DNA of 21,295 nt from JBAPUB01 sp049282455 (GTDB lineage: Bacteria; Actinomycetota; Actinomycetes; JAHEKZ01), in contig JBAPUB010000088.1 of the NCBI GenBank assembly GCA_049282455.1, positions 1 through 21,295 on the forward strand, read 5' to 3'. The position numbers and the translations under genes were made by a program. Below the pieces are notes generated by a model. That model was not told the DNA's origin, did not search any database, and was given only the letters and a program-made list of their open reading frames with translations. Within the stretch, counting starts at the first letter, position 1, and each line of letters starts with the position of its first letter. Positions 15,066-21,295 of this stretch are shown here, one piece after another.

Positions 15066-15769
15066 CGCCCGTTGCCGGCGCCGCCGCCGACTGCTGCGTC
15101 GCTCGACGGCTTGCGGGACCTGCGACGCTTCGCTGGCTTGAGGGCATCGACCGAGGCACCGGTGTCGTTCATCCGCTCCACGAAGGGGCGCAGCTGGGTG
15201 TACCGCACCACGCTCAGAGACGCCGGGTCGACCACGATGCGCTGGAACTGGTCCAGGTGGAGCCCGAGGGCGTCCGCAAGGACGGCCTTGATGACGTCTC
15301 CGTGCGAGACGACCACGTAGGTGGCGTCTGGTCCCAGCGTGTCGTTCCACTCGCGCACCGCCTCGACCGCGCGGGCCTGCATGGCAGCCATCGCCTCGCC
15401 CTCGGCACCGGGGAAGGTCACGGCGCTCGGATGCGCCTGGACGGCCTTCCACAGCGGGTCCTTGGCCAGCTTCTTCAGCTCCTGCCCCGTCCAGTCGCCG
15501 TACCGGACCTCCCCGAACCTGTCGTCGGTCTGCGGGGTGACGGCGGAGGAGCCGTTGCGGGCCGCGACCAGCGCCTGTGCGGTCTCCAGGCACCGCTGCA
15601 GTGGGCTGGAGACCAGACCTGCCACGGGAACCGCCGCGAGCCGCTCACCCAGACCCCGGGTCTGATCCCGACCCCGGTCGTCGAGGCCGACGCCCTGAGT
15701 CCAACCAGCAAGAACCCCCGAGGCGTTCGCGGTGGTACGGCCGTGGCGCACGAGCAGGACAGTGGTCAC
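15062..15769 (-). CDS. Histidine phosphatase (phosphoglycerate-mutase-like), MSMEG_4193 family
   Basis: This 235-residue protein of the 2H-phosphatase/phosphomutase superfamily heads the trio. The phosphohistidine motif LVRHG places the nucleophile at H9, with R8. R59 lies in SSPLQRC, the acid E87 in FGEVRYGDW, and the second catalytic histidine H156 in VVSHGDV. The set is complete, so the enzyme should be active as a phosphatase. A basic and then Gly/Ala-rich tail follows residue 205 (KPAKRRRSRK). Start GTG 15769 is supported by a TAGGGT box 6 nt upstream, and homology begins at the first residue. The physiological substrate cannot be read from sequence. The cobalamin phosphatase CobC and broad acid phosphatases share the fold, but the operon partners point away from CobC. 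Confidence 0.88.
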   Translation of the reverse strand: MTTVLLVRHGRTTANASGVLAGWTQGVGLDDRGRDQTRGLGERLAAVPVAGLVSSPLQRCLETAQALVAARNGSSAVTPQTDDRFGEVRYGDWTGQELKKLAKDPLWKAVQAHPSAVTFPGAEGEAMAAMQARAVEAVREWNDTLGPDATYVVVSHGDVIKAVLADALGLHLDQFQRIVVDPASLSVVRYTQLRPFVERMNDTGASVDALKPAKRRRSRKPSSDAAVGGGAGNGR

Positions 15770-15775
15770 GCCGAA

Positions 15776-15781
15776 ACCCTA
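15776..15781 (-). promoter_or_regulatory. Leaderless-type -10 box of the phosphatase/DUF3090/SCO1664 operon
   Basis: TAGGGT on the minus strand ends 6 nt before GTG 15769, predicting a leaderless transcript for the trio. It lies in the 46-nt gap after uppP. Confidence 0.55.
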
Positions 15782-15800
15782 GACGGCGCAGGGCGTCGTC
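15782..15800 (-). terminator. Weak hairpin after uppP
   Basis: On the minus strand GACGACGC (15800-15793) can pair with GCGCCGTC (15789-15782), with one mismatch and a 3-nt loop, 15 nt after the uppP stop. No U tract follows; the next bases form the trio's -10 box. It may attenuate read-through between the two operons, but the call is tentative. Confidence 0.25.
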
Positions 15801-15815
15801 GCATGGGTGCGGCGG

Positions 15816-16649
15816 TCAGCCCAGCGGGACGTGGGCATTCAGGACGCCGGTGGCCAGCAGCACCAGCACCAGAGTCCCCAATGCCACCCGGTACCACACG
15901 AACGGCCAGTAGGAGCCGGTCCGCAGGTAGCGGAGCAGCCAGCCGATGACCACGTAGCCCACCACGAAGGCCACGGCCGTCGCGACGAGAGTCTTCGGCA
16001 TCCCGGGTTCGGCGTTGGCGTTGACGTCGGGCAGCTGGAAGATCCCCGAGGCCACGACGGCCGGGATGGCGAGGAGGAACGCGTAGCGGGTCGCGGCCAC
16101 ACGCGTGTACCCACGGAAAAGCCCCAGGCGGATCGTGGCGCCCGATCGGGACACGCCGGGGACCAGCGCGAGGGTCTGGGCCAGGCCGTAGTAGATCGCG
16201 TCGGGGAGGTTGAGCCGGTCGATCGGCTGGGTCTTGCGGCCGATGCGGTCGGCCATTCCCAGGATCAGCCCGAAGACGATCAGGTCGAACGCGATCACCC
16301 ACAGGTTGCGGAACGTGGTCTGGATGGTGTTTTCCAGCAGCACTCCGGCCACCGCGATCGGGATGGTGCCGATGATGATGAACCAGCCCATCCGGGCATC
16401 GAGCTCTCCACGAAGCTCGGGCCGAAACAGCGACCGGAACCACGTCGACGCGATCCGCCAGATGTCGCGCCAGAAGAACACGATGACAGCCGTCTCGGTG
16501 CCGATCTGGGTCACCGCGGTGAACGAGGCGCCAGGGTCGGCCAGCCCGAACAGCTGCGGGAAGATCGCCAGGTGGGCGCTGCTCGACACCGGCAGGAACT
16601 CGGTGAGCCCCTGGAGCAGACCGAGCAGGACAGCCTCGAACCAGCTCAC
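15816..16649 (-). CDS. uppP: Undecaprenyl-diphosphatase UppP (BacA)
   Basis: This integral membrane enzyme removes a phosphate from undecaprenyl (or other polyprenyl) diphosphate. It regenerates the lipid carrier for peptidoglycan and cell-wall polysaccharides; excess gives bacitracin resistance. The 277-residue product has the two signature regions. The first is GLLQGLTEFLPVSSSAHL at 10-27 (catalytic E17, with S22-S24 and H26). The second is PGVSRSGATI at 164-173 (R168). Several hydrophobic helices fill the rest. GTG 16649 lies 4 nt after the stop of the F420-type oxidoreductase gene, and GGGGGAG at 16663-16657 serves as ribosome site, so the two form an operon. Length and motifs match the family. 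The unrelated PAP2-type phosphatases are excluded by motif. Confidence 0.96.
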   Translation of the reverse strand: MSWFEAVLLGLLQGLTEFLPVSSSAHLAIFPQLFGLADPGASFTAVTQIGTETAVIVFFWRDIWRIASTWFRSLFRPELRGELDARMGWFIIIGTIPIAVAGVLLENTIQTTFRNLWVIAFDLIVFGLILGMADRIGRKTQPIDRLNLPDAIYYGLAQTLALVPGVSRSGATIRLGLFRGYTRVAATRYAFLLAIPAVVASGIFQLPDVNANAEPGMPKTLVATAVAFVVGYVVIGWLLRYLRTGSYWPFVWYRVALGTLVLVLLATGVLNAHVPLG

Positions 16650-16653
16650 TGCG

Positions 16654-17703
16654 CTACTCCCCCACGCCGGAGCGGTCCAAGGCCTCTGCTGCTGTGCGGA
16701 CCGCGTTCAACCGTTCCTCCAGGGTTGGGGCATAGCTTTGGATGGTGAGAGTGGTGACGCCCGCTGCAGCGAACGCCTGCATGCGGTCGGCGATGCGCTC
16801 GACGGGCCCGATGAGTGAGGTCGCGTCGATGAACTCGAACGGAACAGCCCGAGCCGCGTCAGCGTAGTCGCGGGCCAGATAGCGCTCCTGGACCTCGGCG
16901 GCAGCAGCGCCGAAGCCCATCCGGGTCGCGAGGGCGTTGTAGAAGTTCTTGTCCTTGCTGCCCATCCCGCCCACGTACAACGCCGCGTGCGACCGGACCG
17001 GCTCAGCGCAGACCTCGAGGTCGTCGCCGACGACGATCGGCAGGGTCGGGACGATGTCGAACCCGGACAGGTCGCGGTCGACCTTCGTCCGCCCGGCCCG
17101 GATGTGACGCAGCGAGTCCTCGGCGTGCTCCGGAGAGAAGAACAGAGCCAGCCATCCGTCGGCGATCTCCCCGGCCAGCTCGAGGTTCTTCGGCCCCAGG
17201 GCGGCCAGGTAGATCGGGAGGTGGTCGCGGACCGGGTGCACCGTGAGCCGAAGCGCCTTCCCTGGTCCGTCGGGCAGCGGCAGGGTGAAGTGCTCACCGT
17301 CGTACCGGACGACCTGGCGGGCCAGGGCGAGGCGCACGATGTCGACGTACTCTCTGGTCCGGCCCAGCGGCTTGTCGAACCGCACGCCATGCCAGCCCTC
17401 GGACACCTGGGGACCGCTGACCCCCAGCCCGAGGCGGAACCGACCGCCCGACAAGGTGTCCAGCGTGGCAGCCGTCATGGCGGTCAGCGCCGGGGTGCGG
17501 CCCGGGATCTGGAACACGGCCGATCCCACGTCGATTCGGCTGGTCTGTGCAGCCACCCAGGACAAGACAGTTGCGGCGTCGGAGCCGTAGGCCTCCGCCG
17601 CCCACACCACCGAGTAGCCGAGCCGATCGGCCTCCTGGGCGAGCAGCAGGTTGTCGGCATCGTTGGCCGACCCCCAGTACCCGAGATTGACCCCCAGCCG
17701 CAT
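16654..17703 (-). CDS. LLM-class (luciferase-like) F420-dependent oxidoreductase
   Basis: This 349-residue protein should adopt the luciferase-like TIM barrel and use reduced coenzyme F420 (less likely FMN) to reduce or oxidise a small organic substrate. Family traits include the N-terminal MRLGVNLGYWG, then DRLGYSVVWAAEAYGSDA, an SAVFQIPGRTP strand, TLDTLSGGRFRLGLGVSGPQ (phosphate-binding region), and YLAALGPKNLELAGEIADGW. The start is ATG 17703: homology begins there and a -10 box lies 8 nt upstream, whereas the frame extending to 17910 runs through the divergent aldo/keto reductase gene. It is followed after 4 nt by uppP. The substrate is unknown. F420 versus FMN use cannot be settled by eye, but the mycothiol/F420 actinobacterial setting favours F420. 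Confidence 0.88.
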   Translation of the reverse strand: MRLGVNLGYWGSANDADNLLLAQEADRLGYSVVWAAEAYGSDAATVLSWVAAQTSRIDVGSAVFQIPGRTPALTAMTAATLDTLSGGRFRLGLGVSGPQVSEGWHGVRFDKPLGRTREYVDIVRLALARQVVRYDGEHFTLPLPDGPGKALRLTVHPVRDHLPIYLAALGPKNLELAGEIADGWLALFFSPEHAEDSLRHIRAGRTKVDRDLSGFDIVPTLPIVVGDDLEVCAEPVRSHAALYVGGMGSKDKNFYNALATRMGFGAAAAEVQERYLARDYADAARAVPFEFIDATSLIGPVERIADRMQAFAAAGVTTLTIQSYAPTLEERLNAVRTAAEALDRSGVGE

Positions 17704-17711
17704 GGCGAGCG

Positions 17712-17717
17712 ACTCTA
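17712..17717 (-). promoter_or_regulatory. Leaderless-type -10 box of the LLM oxidoreductase-uppP operon
   Basis: TAGAGT on the minus strand ends 8 nt before ATG 17703. No ribosome-binding site precedes the ATG, consistent with a leaderless transcript. Confidence 0.5.
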
Positions 17718-17751
17718 GCCGCCCCGGCATCGGCGACCGACCCCGAGTCGG

Positions 17752-17757
17752 TAGCCT
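17752..17757 (+). promoter_or_regulatory. Leaderless-type -10 box of the aldo/keto reductase gene
   Basis: TAGCCT is followed by 7 nt and ATG 17765. Together with the minus-strand box at 17712-17717 it forms a back-to-back promoter pair within 61 bp. Confidence 0.5.
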
Positions 17758-17764
17758 CGCCCGC

Positions 17765-18757
17765 ATGGAGCAGCGACACCTGGGAGCCTCGGGCTTGACC
17801 GTGTCCCGCCTCGCCCTCGGCACGATGACCTGGGGGCGTGACACCGACGAGCACGAGGCGAAGGACCAGCTGGAGTCGTTCGTGGCGGCCGGCGGAACGT
17901 TGGTCGACACCGCCGACGTCTACGCCGACGGTGAGTCAGAACGGCTCCTCGGCCGGTTTTTGGACGACGTCGTGGCACGCGACGAGATCGTGCTGGCCAC
18001 CAAGGCCGTATCCATGCCGGGCACTGAGCGAAGGTTCGACGCCTCGCGGGCACACCTGCTCACCGCGTTGGAAGGGTCCTTGCGGCGGCTCGGTGCCGAC
18101 CACGTCGACCTGTGGCAGCTGCACGCCTGGGACCCGGACACTGAGCTGTCCGAGACTCTCGCAGCGGCCGACGCAGCAGTCTCCAGTGGCAAGGCCCGCT
18201 ACGTAGGTGTCTCTAACTACTGCGGCTGGCAGTCCGCGCAGGCCGCCACGTGGCAGCGCGCCGTCGCCGGGCGCGCCCCCATCGTGTCCACGCAGGTCGA
18301 GTACTCGCTGCTCCAACGAGGCATCGAGCGTGAGGTCGTGCCTGCGGCCGCAGCCGTGGGTCTGGGCGTCCTGGCCTGGTCACCGCTCGGTCGGGGGGTC
18401 CTGACCGGCAAGTACCGGACCGGGACCCCCGCTGACTCCCGCGGTGCTTCGCCGCACTTCACCGCGTTCGTGCAGCCCTACCTGACCGAGCACGCCCGAG
18501 GCGTCGTCCAGGCCGTCGTCACGGCGGCGTCCGGGCTGGGCGTCTCGCCGCTCGAGGTCGCTTTGGCCTGGGTCCGCGACCGGCCGGGGGTCACTGCGGC
18601 GGTGGTCGGGGCCCGAACGGCTGCGCAGCTGCGGGGTTCGCTGGCCGCAGAGCCGCTCGAGCTGCCCGACGAGATCCGCAGTGCCCTGGACGAGGTCTCG
18701 GCTCCCGAGCTGGGCTATCCCGAGCACGGGTGGAACCAGCACCCGCGGACCCGCTGA
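17765..18757 (+). CDS. Aldo/keto reductase
   Basis: This 330-residue cytosolic NADPH-dependent oxidoreductase has the (alpha/beta)8 AKR fold. The catalytic tetrad is complete: D48 and Y53 in LVDTADVYADG, K80 in LATKA, and H120 in LWQLHAWDP. Cofactor-binding segments follow: GVSNYCGWQ, STQVEYSLLQRGIE, AWSPLGRGVLTGKY, and the C-terminal VVGARTAAQLRGSL, which binds the 2'-phosphate of NADPH. It resembles the YajO/general stress AKR group more than the sugar reductases. ATG 17765 is the family-consistent start; a longer frame beginning at 17651 overlaps the divergent gene. The substrate is undefined. A DUF5703 gene follows 31 nt later on the same strand. Confidence 0.92.
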   Translation: MEQRHLGASGLTVSRLALGTMTWGRDTDEHEAKDQLESFVAAGGTLVDTADVYADGESERLLGRFLDDVVARDEIVLATKAVSMPGTERRFDASRAHLLTALEGSLRRLGADHVDLWQLHAWDPDTELSETLAAADAAVSSGKARYVGVSNYCGWQSAQAATWQRAVAGRAPIVSTQVEYSLLQRGIEREVVPAAAAVGLGVLAWSPLGRGVLTGKYRTGTPADSRGASPHFTAFVQPYLTEHARGVVQAVVTAASGLGVSPLEVALAWVRDRPGVTAAVVGARTAAQLRGSLAAEPLELPDEIRSALDEVSAPELGYPEHGWNQHPRTR

Positions 18758-18788
18758 CGGCGCTGTCGATGGTTGAGGTCGGCCGATC

Positions 18789-18974
18789 GTGACCGAGTAC
18801 GAGACGTGGCGGCTGGACTTCCCACGAGGCACCACCCGGGGTCAGGTGAGGCAGCTGCTGACCGAGCATGCGGAGTACGGCCGTTGGGAACTGTGGCGCG
18901 TCCGGCTCTTCGAGGATGGTCGCCGCCGGGTCTGGCTACGACGACGCGCGGTGCGGGTCGCCCGGACGCTCTGA
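18789..18974 (+). CDS. Small DUF5703 family protein
   Basis: This 61-residue basic protein belongs to a short actinobacterial family recognised by its N-terminal pattern (MTEYETWRLDFPRGT), HAEYGRWELWRVRL in the middle and an arginine-rich end (GRRRVWLRRRAVRVARTL). Size and composition suggest a compact alpha/beta protein that might bind nucleic acid or a phosphorylated partner, but nothing in the sequence proves it. GTG 18789 lies 31 nt after the aldo/keto reductase stop with no clear -10 box, so it is probably co-transcribed; GAGG at 18775-18778 is a distant ribosome-site candidate. Its last 39 bp overlap the 3' end of the convergent fdhD gene. Confidence 0.8.
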   Translation: MTEYETWRLDFPRGTTRGQVRQLLTEHAEYGRWELWRVRLFEDGRRRVWLRRRAVRVARTL

Positions 18975-19823
18975 GACCGCCCGCTCGGTGACCCGGCCGC
19001 CGTGTGAGTACACCGTGGCCCGACCTTCGCGAACGAAGCCCACCAGCGTGATGCCGAACTGCTCGGCCACATCGACGGCAAGCGTCGACGGCGCCGAGAT
19101 CGCGACGACGACCGGGACGCCGGCCGCCACCGCCTTCTGGAGAATCTCGAACGAGGCGCGGCTCGTGACGACCAGCGCATGCCGGCTCAGCGGCGTCTGC
19201 TCGGAGATGAAGGCAGCACCGAGCACTTTGTCCACGGCGTTGTGGCGGCCGACGTCCTCACGTACCCAGTGGGCAGCGCCGTCGAGGCTGAAGACACCTG
19301 CCGCATGCAGTCCCCCGGTTCGGGTGAACACTCGCTGCCGGTCGCGCATCAGGTCAGGCAGGCGCACGACCAGGTCGGCGTCGATCGTGACATCAGCGGC
19401 CACAGGAGTGAGCCCTCGCTCGTGCAGGCTGTGCAGCGTGGCACTGCCGCAGACACCGCAGGCGCTTGAGACGTCTGTGGTCCGTTTGATGTGACCCGCT
19501 CTCACGGCTGCTGCGTCGCGCAGGGCGACCGTGACCACGTTGCCGCGTTCCTCTGCCGTCAGCGTGTCATCCGTGCAGGGACGGATGCTGACGACGTCCT
19601 CGGGTTCGTGCACCACGCCCTCACCCAGCAGCCAGCCGGCCGCGAGGTCCAGGTCGGCGCCCGGGGTGCGCATCGTGACCAGCTGCGTGATGGGCTTGCC
19701 GGTGTGCTCCAGCCTGATCTGAAGGGGGGCTTCAACGGCGAGTGTCTCGATCGTGTCGCGAGGAGCCGGACCGACTCGGCGGGCCTTGACCCGCTCGCTG
19801 GAACCGGGGTTCGGCACGCTCAC
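18936..19823 (-). CDS. fdhD: Formate dehydrogenase accessory sulfurtransferase FdhD
   Basis: FdhD passes sulfur from a cysteine desulfurase to the molybdenum (bis-MGD) cofactor, a step required for active formate dehydrogenase. The 295-residue protein has the catalytic pair C122 and C125 in SSACGVCG, the TGGLHAAGVF strand, the cofactor-binding VREDVGRHNAVDK, and VVTSRASFEI. These are the family's conserved blocks in the usual order and length. GTG 19823 overlaps the stop of the M20 peptidase gene as GTGA, so the two are translationally coupled. No formate dehydrogenase or cofactor-synthesis gene is present in the window. The 3' end overlaps DUF5703 by 39 bp. Family identity is firm; the partner enzyme must be elsewhere. 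Confidence 0.95.
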   Translation of the reverse strand: MSVPNPGSSERVKARRVGPAPRDTIETLAVEAPLQIRLEHTGKPITQLVTMRTPGADLDLAAGWLLGEGVVHEPEDVVSIRPCTDDTLTAEERGNVVTVALRDAAAVRAGHIKRTTDVSSACGVCGSATLHSLHERGLTPVAADVTIDADLVVRLPDLMRDRQRVFTRTGGLHAAGVFSLDGAAHWVREDVGRHNAVDKVLGAAFISEQTPLSRHALVVTSRASFEILQKAVAAGVPVVVAISAPSTLAVDVAEQFGITLVGFVREGRATVYSHGGRVTERAVSERPGDPHRASS

Positions 19824-21154
19824 ACCCGGTCGAGAAAGCGGTCGAGAACCCGCGCACCGAATGTCAGAGCCGACACGGGCACCCGCTCGTCGACACCGTG
19901 GAACAGGTCGGCGAAGGCCAGCGACGACGGAAGGCGGAGTGGGGCGAACCCGTAGCCGGTGATCCCCAGGGACTTGAACGCCTTCGCGTCGGTTCCGCCG
20001 GACAGCGTGTATGGCACGGCCCGGGCTGCCGGGTCCTCGTCGAGCAGCGACGACGCCATGGCGTCGACCAGGGGGCCGGCGAACGTCGTCTCCAGGGCGA
20101 TGTCCTCGACCTCGTTGACCCTGCGTATCCCTGGACCTAGCACCCGGTCGACCTCGGCGAGGAACTCGTCACGATGACCGGGCAGGTAGCGACCGTCGAC
20201 GGTGGCGCTGGCCGTGCCAGGGATCACGTTCGACTTGTAGCCGGCCTCGAGCATCGTGGGGTTGGCGCTGTTGCGCAGGGTCGCCCCGATCATCGGTGCG
20301 ATGGGGCCAAGGTGTGCCACGACCTTCTCGGGGTCGGTGTCGGGATCGAGGTTCAGGGCCTGGCGAACCTCCGCCAGGAAGGCATCGACGGTGAGGGTGG
20401 GGGTGACCGCGAACTGATGACGGCCGAGGCGTGCAACGGCCTCGCTCAACCGGGTGACGGCGTTCTCGTCGTTGACCATGGAGCCGTGCCCGGCGCGGCC
20501 TTCGGCCGTCAGTCGCATCCAGGCGATGCCCTTCTCGGCGGTCTCGATGAGGTACAGCCGCAGGTCGTCGCGAACGGTGAAGCTGAACCCGCCGACCTCA
20601 CCGACTGCGTCGGTGACCCCCTCGAAAAGGTCAGGTCGGTGCTCGACGAGCCAGTGCGAGCCCAAGCCACCGCCGGCTTCCTCGTCGGCCAGGAACGACA
20701 GCACGATGTCGCGCGGAGGCTTGCGCCCGGTTCTCATCCGGTCGCGGACGACGGACAAGATCATGGCGTCCATGTCCTTCATGTCGATGGCGCCGCGACC
20801 CCAGACCATCTGCTCGCCGTCTTCATCGACGACCTCAGCGGCGAAGGGCGGATGGGTCCAGTCGGAAGCGTCGGCCGGTACGACGTCGAGGTGTCCGTGC
20901 AGGAGTAGCGCCGGGCGGGTGGGGTCCTCACCGGAGATCCGGGCGAACACGCTGGTACGGCGAGGGGCCGACTCGACGAGCTCGACGTCCAGACCCACGT
21001 CGCTGAGCTGTGCAGCTACGTACTCGGCGGCAGGGCGCTCCTGAGAGCGGGGGTCGTCGCCGAAGTTGGAGGTGTCGATTCGCATCAGGTCGCGAGCGAT
21101 GGCCGCGACCTCGGCGTCCGGAGCGGGGGCTGGGAGGCGAGGATCTGGGGTCAC
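19820..21154 (-). CDS. M20-family metallopeptidase (ArgE/DapE/carboxypeptidase-like)
   Basis: This 444-residue zinc-dependent amidohydrolase or peptidase has all metal and catalytic residues readable: H88 and D90 in LLHGHLDVVP, bridging D124 in WGRGAIDMKD, catalytic E158 and ligand E159 in ADEEAGGG, and the C-terminal ligand H419 in DLFHGVDERV. The dimerisation domain (about residues 190-310) contains GRAGHGSM. It resembles cytosolic M20 carboxypeptidase/dipeptidase relatives of DapE. ArgE-type deacylation is also possible, but no arginine or lysine genes are adjacent. I chose GTG 21154 because homology begins about 10 residues later; GTG 21160 is two codons upstream, and the frame runs on towards 21214 with no better start. 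It overlaps fdhD by 4 nt downstream. The tRNA-Leu gene diverges from it. Confidence 0.88.
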   Translation of the reverse strand: MTPDPRLPAPAPDAEVAAIARDLMRIDTSNFGDDPRSQERPAAEYVAAQLSDVGLDVELVESAPRRTSVFARISGEDPTRPALLLHGHLDVVPADASDWTHPPFAAEVVDEDGEQMVWGRGAIDMKDMDAMILSVVRDRMRTGRKPPRDIVLSFLADEEAGGGLGSHWLVEHRPDLFEGVTDAVGEVGGFSFTVRDDLRLYLIETAEKGIAWMRLTAEGRAGHGSMVNDENAVTRLSEAVARLGRHQFAVTPTLTVDAFLAEVRQALNLDPDTDPEKVVAHLGPIAPMIGATLRNSANPTMLEAGYKSNVIPGTASATVDGRYLPGHRDEFLAEVDRVLGPGIRRVNEVEDIALETTFAGPLVDAMASSLLDEDPAARAVPYTLSGGTDAKAFKSLGITGYGFAPLRLPSSLAFADLFHGVDERVPVSALTFGARVLDRFLDRV

Positions 21155-21181
21155 CCGCACATCGTGCCCCACCCGGGGCGG

Positions 21182-21211
21182 TTGGTCGCGGTGTCCGGCC
21201 GTTGCTATTCT
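21182..21211 (+). promoter_or_regulatory. Promoter of tRNA-Leu
   Basis: A -35-like TTGGTC (21182-21187) and -10 TATTCT (21206-21211) are separated by 18 bp. Transcription would start about 17 nt upstream of the mature tRNA end. This is the only sigma70-like -35/-10 pair I can recognise here, as is typical for a strong stable-RNA promoter. Confidence 0.55.
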
Positions 21212-21234
21212 CACGGGGCCGGAGCGCCGGCGGA

Positions 21235-21295
21235 GTCCGGGTGGCGGAATTTGGTAGACGCGCTAGCTTGAGGTGCTAGTGCCCTTTATCGGGCG
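21235..21295 (+). tRNA. tRNA-Leu(GAG), 3' end outside the window
   Basis: The 5' acceptor strand is GTCCGGG (21235-21241). The D-stem is GCG/CGC, with a loop containing TTGGTAGA. The anticodon stem CTAGC/GCTAG encloses loop TTGAGGT with anticodon GAG at 21270-21272, which decodes CUC leucine. A class II long variable arm, GCCC-TTTATC-GGGC, ends at 21294, as expected for tRNA-Leu. The T-arm and the 3' acceptor strand are cut off by the window. Confidence 0.95.

Noticed and set aside
17710..17750. Inverted repeat CGACTC...GAGTCG spanning the two divergent promoters between the LLM and aldo/keto reductase genes.
   Set aside because: Only 6 bp per arm, separated by 29 bp and overlapping the minus-strand -10 box; chance cannot be excluded.
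16654..17910. A 418-residue version of the LLM oxidoreductase, and long upstream extensions of the M50, trmI, ABC ATPase, HAD and aldo/keto reductase genes.
   Set aside because: The extensions read through neighbouring genes, lack family similarity, and are separated from the conserved start by a -10 box or ribosome site.
1..21295. Mobile elements, CRISPR arrays, prophage genes or attachment sites, including integration at the tRNA-Leu.
   Set aside because: No transposase or integrase motifs, direct-repeat arrays or compositional breaks are visible. The tRNA is incomplete, so its 3' end, the usual attachment site, cannot be examined.

Overview
This is a GC-rich, gene-dense chromosomal segment of an actinobacterium. 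The evidence is the combination of a proteasome-activating AAA ATPase (Arc/Mpa), the mycothiol ligase MshC, a predicted coenzyme-F420 oxidoreductase, many GTG starts, and promoters with TANNNT -10 boxes placed for leaderless mRNAs. From memory, gene order and orientation resemble the mycobacterial Rv2115c-Rv2136c neighbourhood: mpa, trmI, recB-like, metH, PAC2, mshC, Rv2133c-2135c, uppP. I cannot assign a genus. The DNA looks like conserved core chromosome. I see no insertion sequence, prophage, CRISPR array or compositional island, and no gene-free stretch longer than about 100 bases.

Layout, left to right. (1) 1-3133, minus strand: a site-2-type M50 protease with C-terminal CBS domains overlaps trmI (tRNA m1A58 methyltransferase) by 8 nt. 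A small hairpin and a promoter-like box follow, then the proteasome ATPase arc, whose C-terminal half lies beyond base 1. (2) 3195-7412, plus strand: a RecB/Cas4-like nuclease with a predicted Fe-S cluster, then a two-gene MacB/FtsX-type ABC exporter. (3) 7399-11573, minus strand: metH (B12-dependent methionine synthase), with a HAD phosphatase coupled through an ATGA overlap. (4) 11630-12484, plus strand: a PAC2-family protein divergent from metH. (5) 12488-17703, minus strand: an F420-type oxidoreductase with uppP; then a tightly overlapped trio of a histidine phosphatase, a DUF3090 protein with a putative zinc knuckle, and an SCO1664-type protein with kinase-like motifs; then mshC. (6) 17765-18974, plus strand: an aldo/keto reductase and a small DUF5703 protein. 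(7) 18936-21154, minus strand: an M20 peptidase coupled to fdhD. (8) 21235 to the end: a tRNA-Leu(GAG) cut by the window edge.

Gene junctions are very compact. All three convergent pairs overlap or are separated by 3 nt, so there is no space for ordinary terminators. The divergent pairs share about 56-80 bp, and most of those promoters place a -10 hexamer 6-9 nt upstream of the start codon. The least understood unit is the phosphatase / zinc-knuckle / kinase-like trio ahead of mshC. It looks like a phosphorylation-dephosphorylation module linked to mycothiol metabolism, which is an inference from motifs and position.
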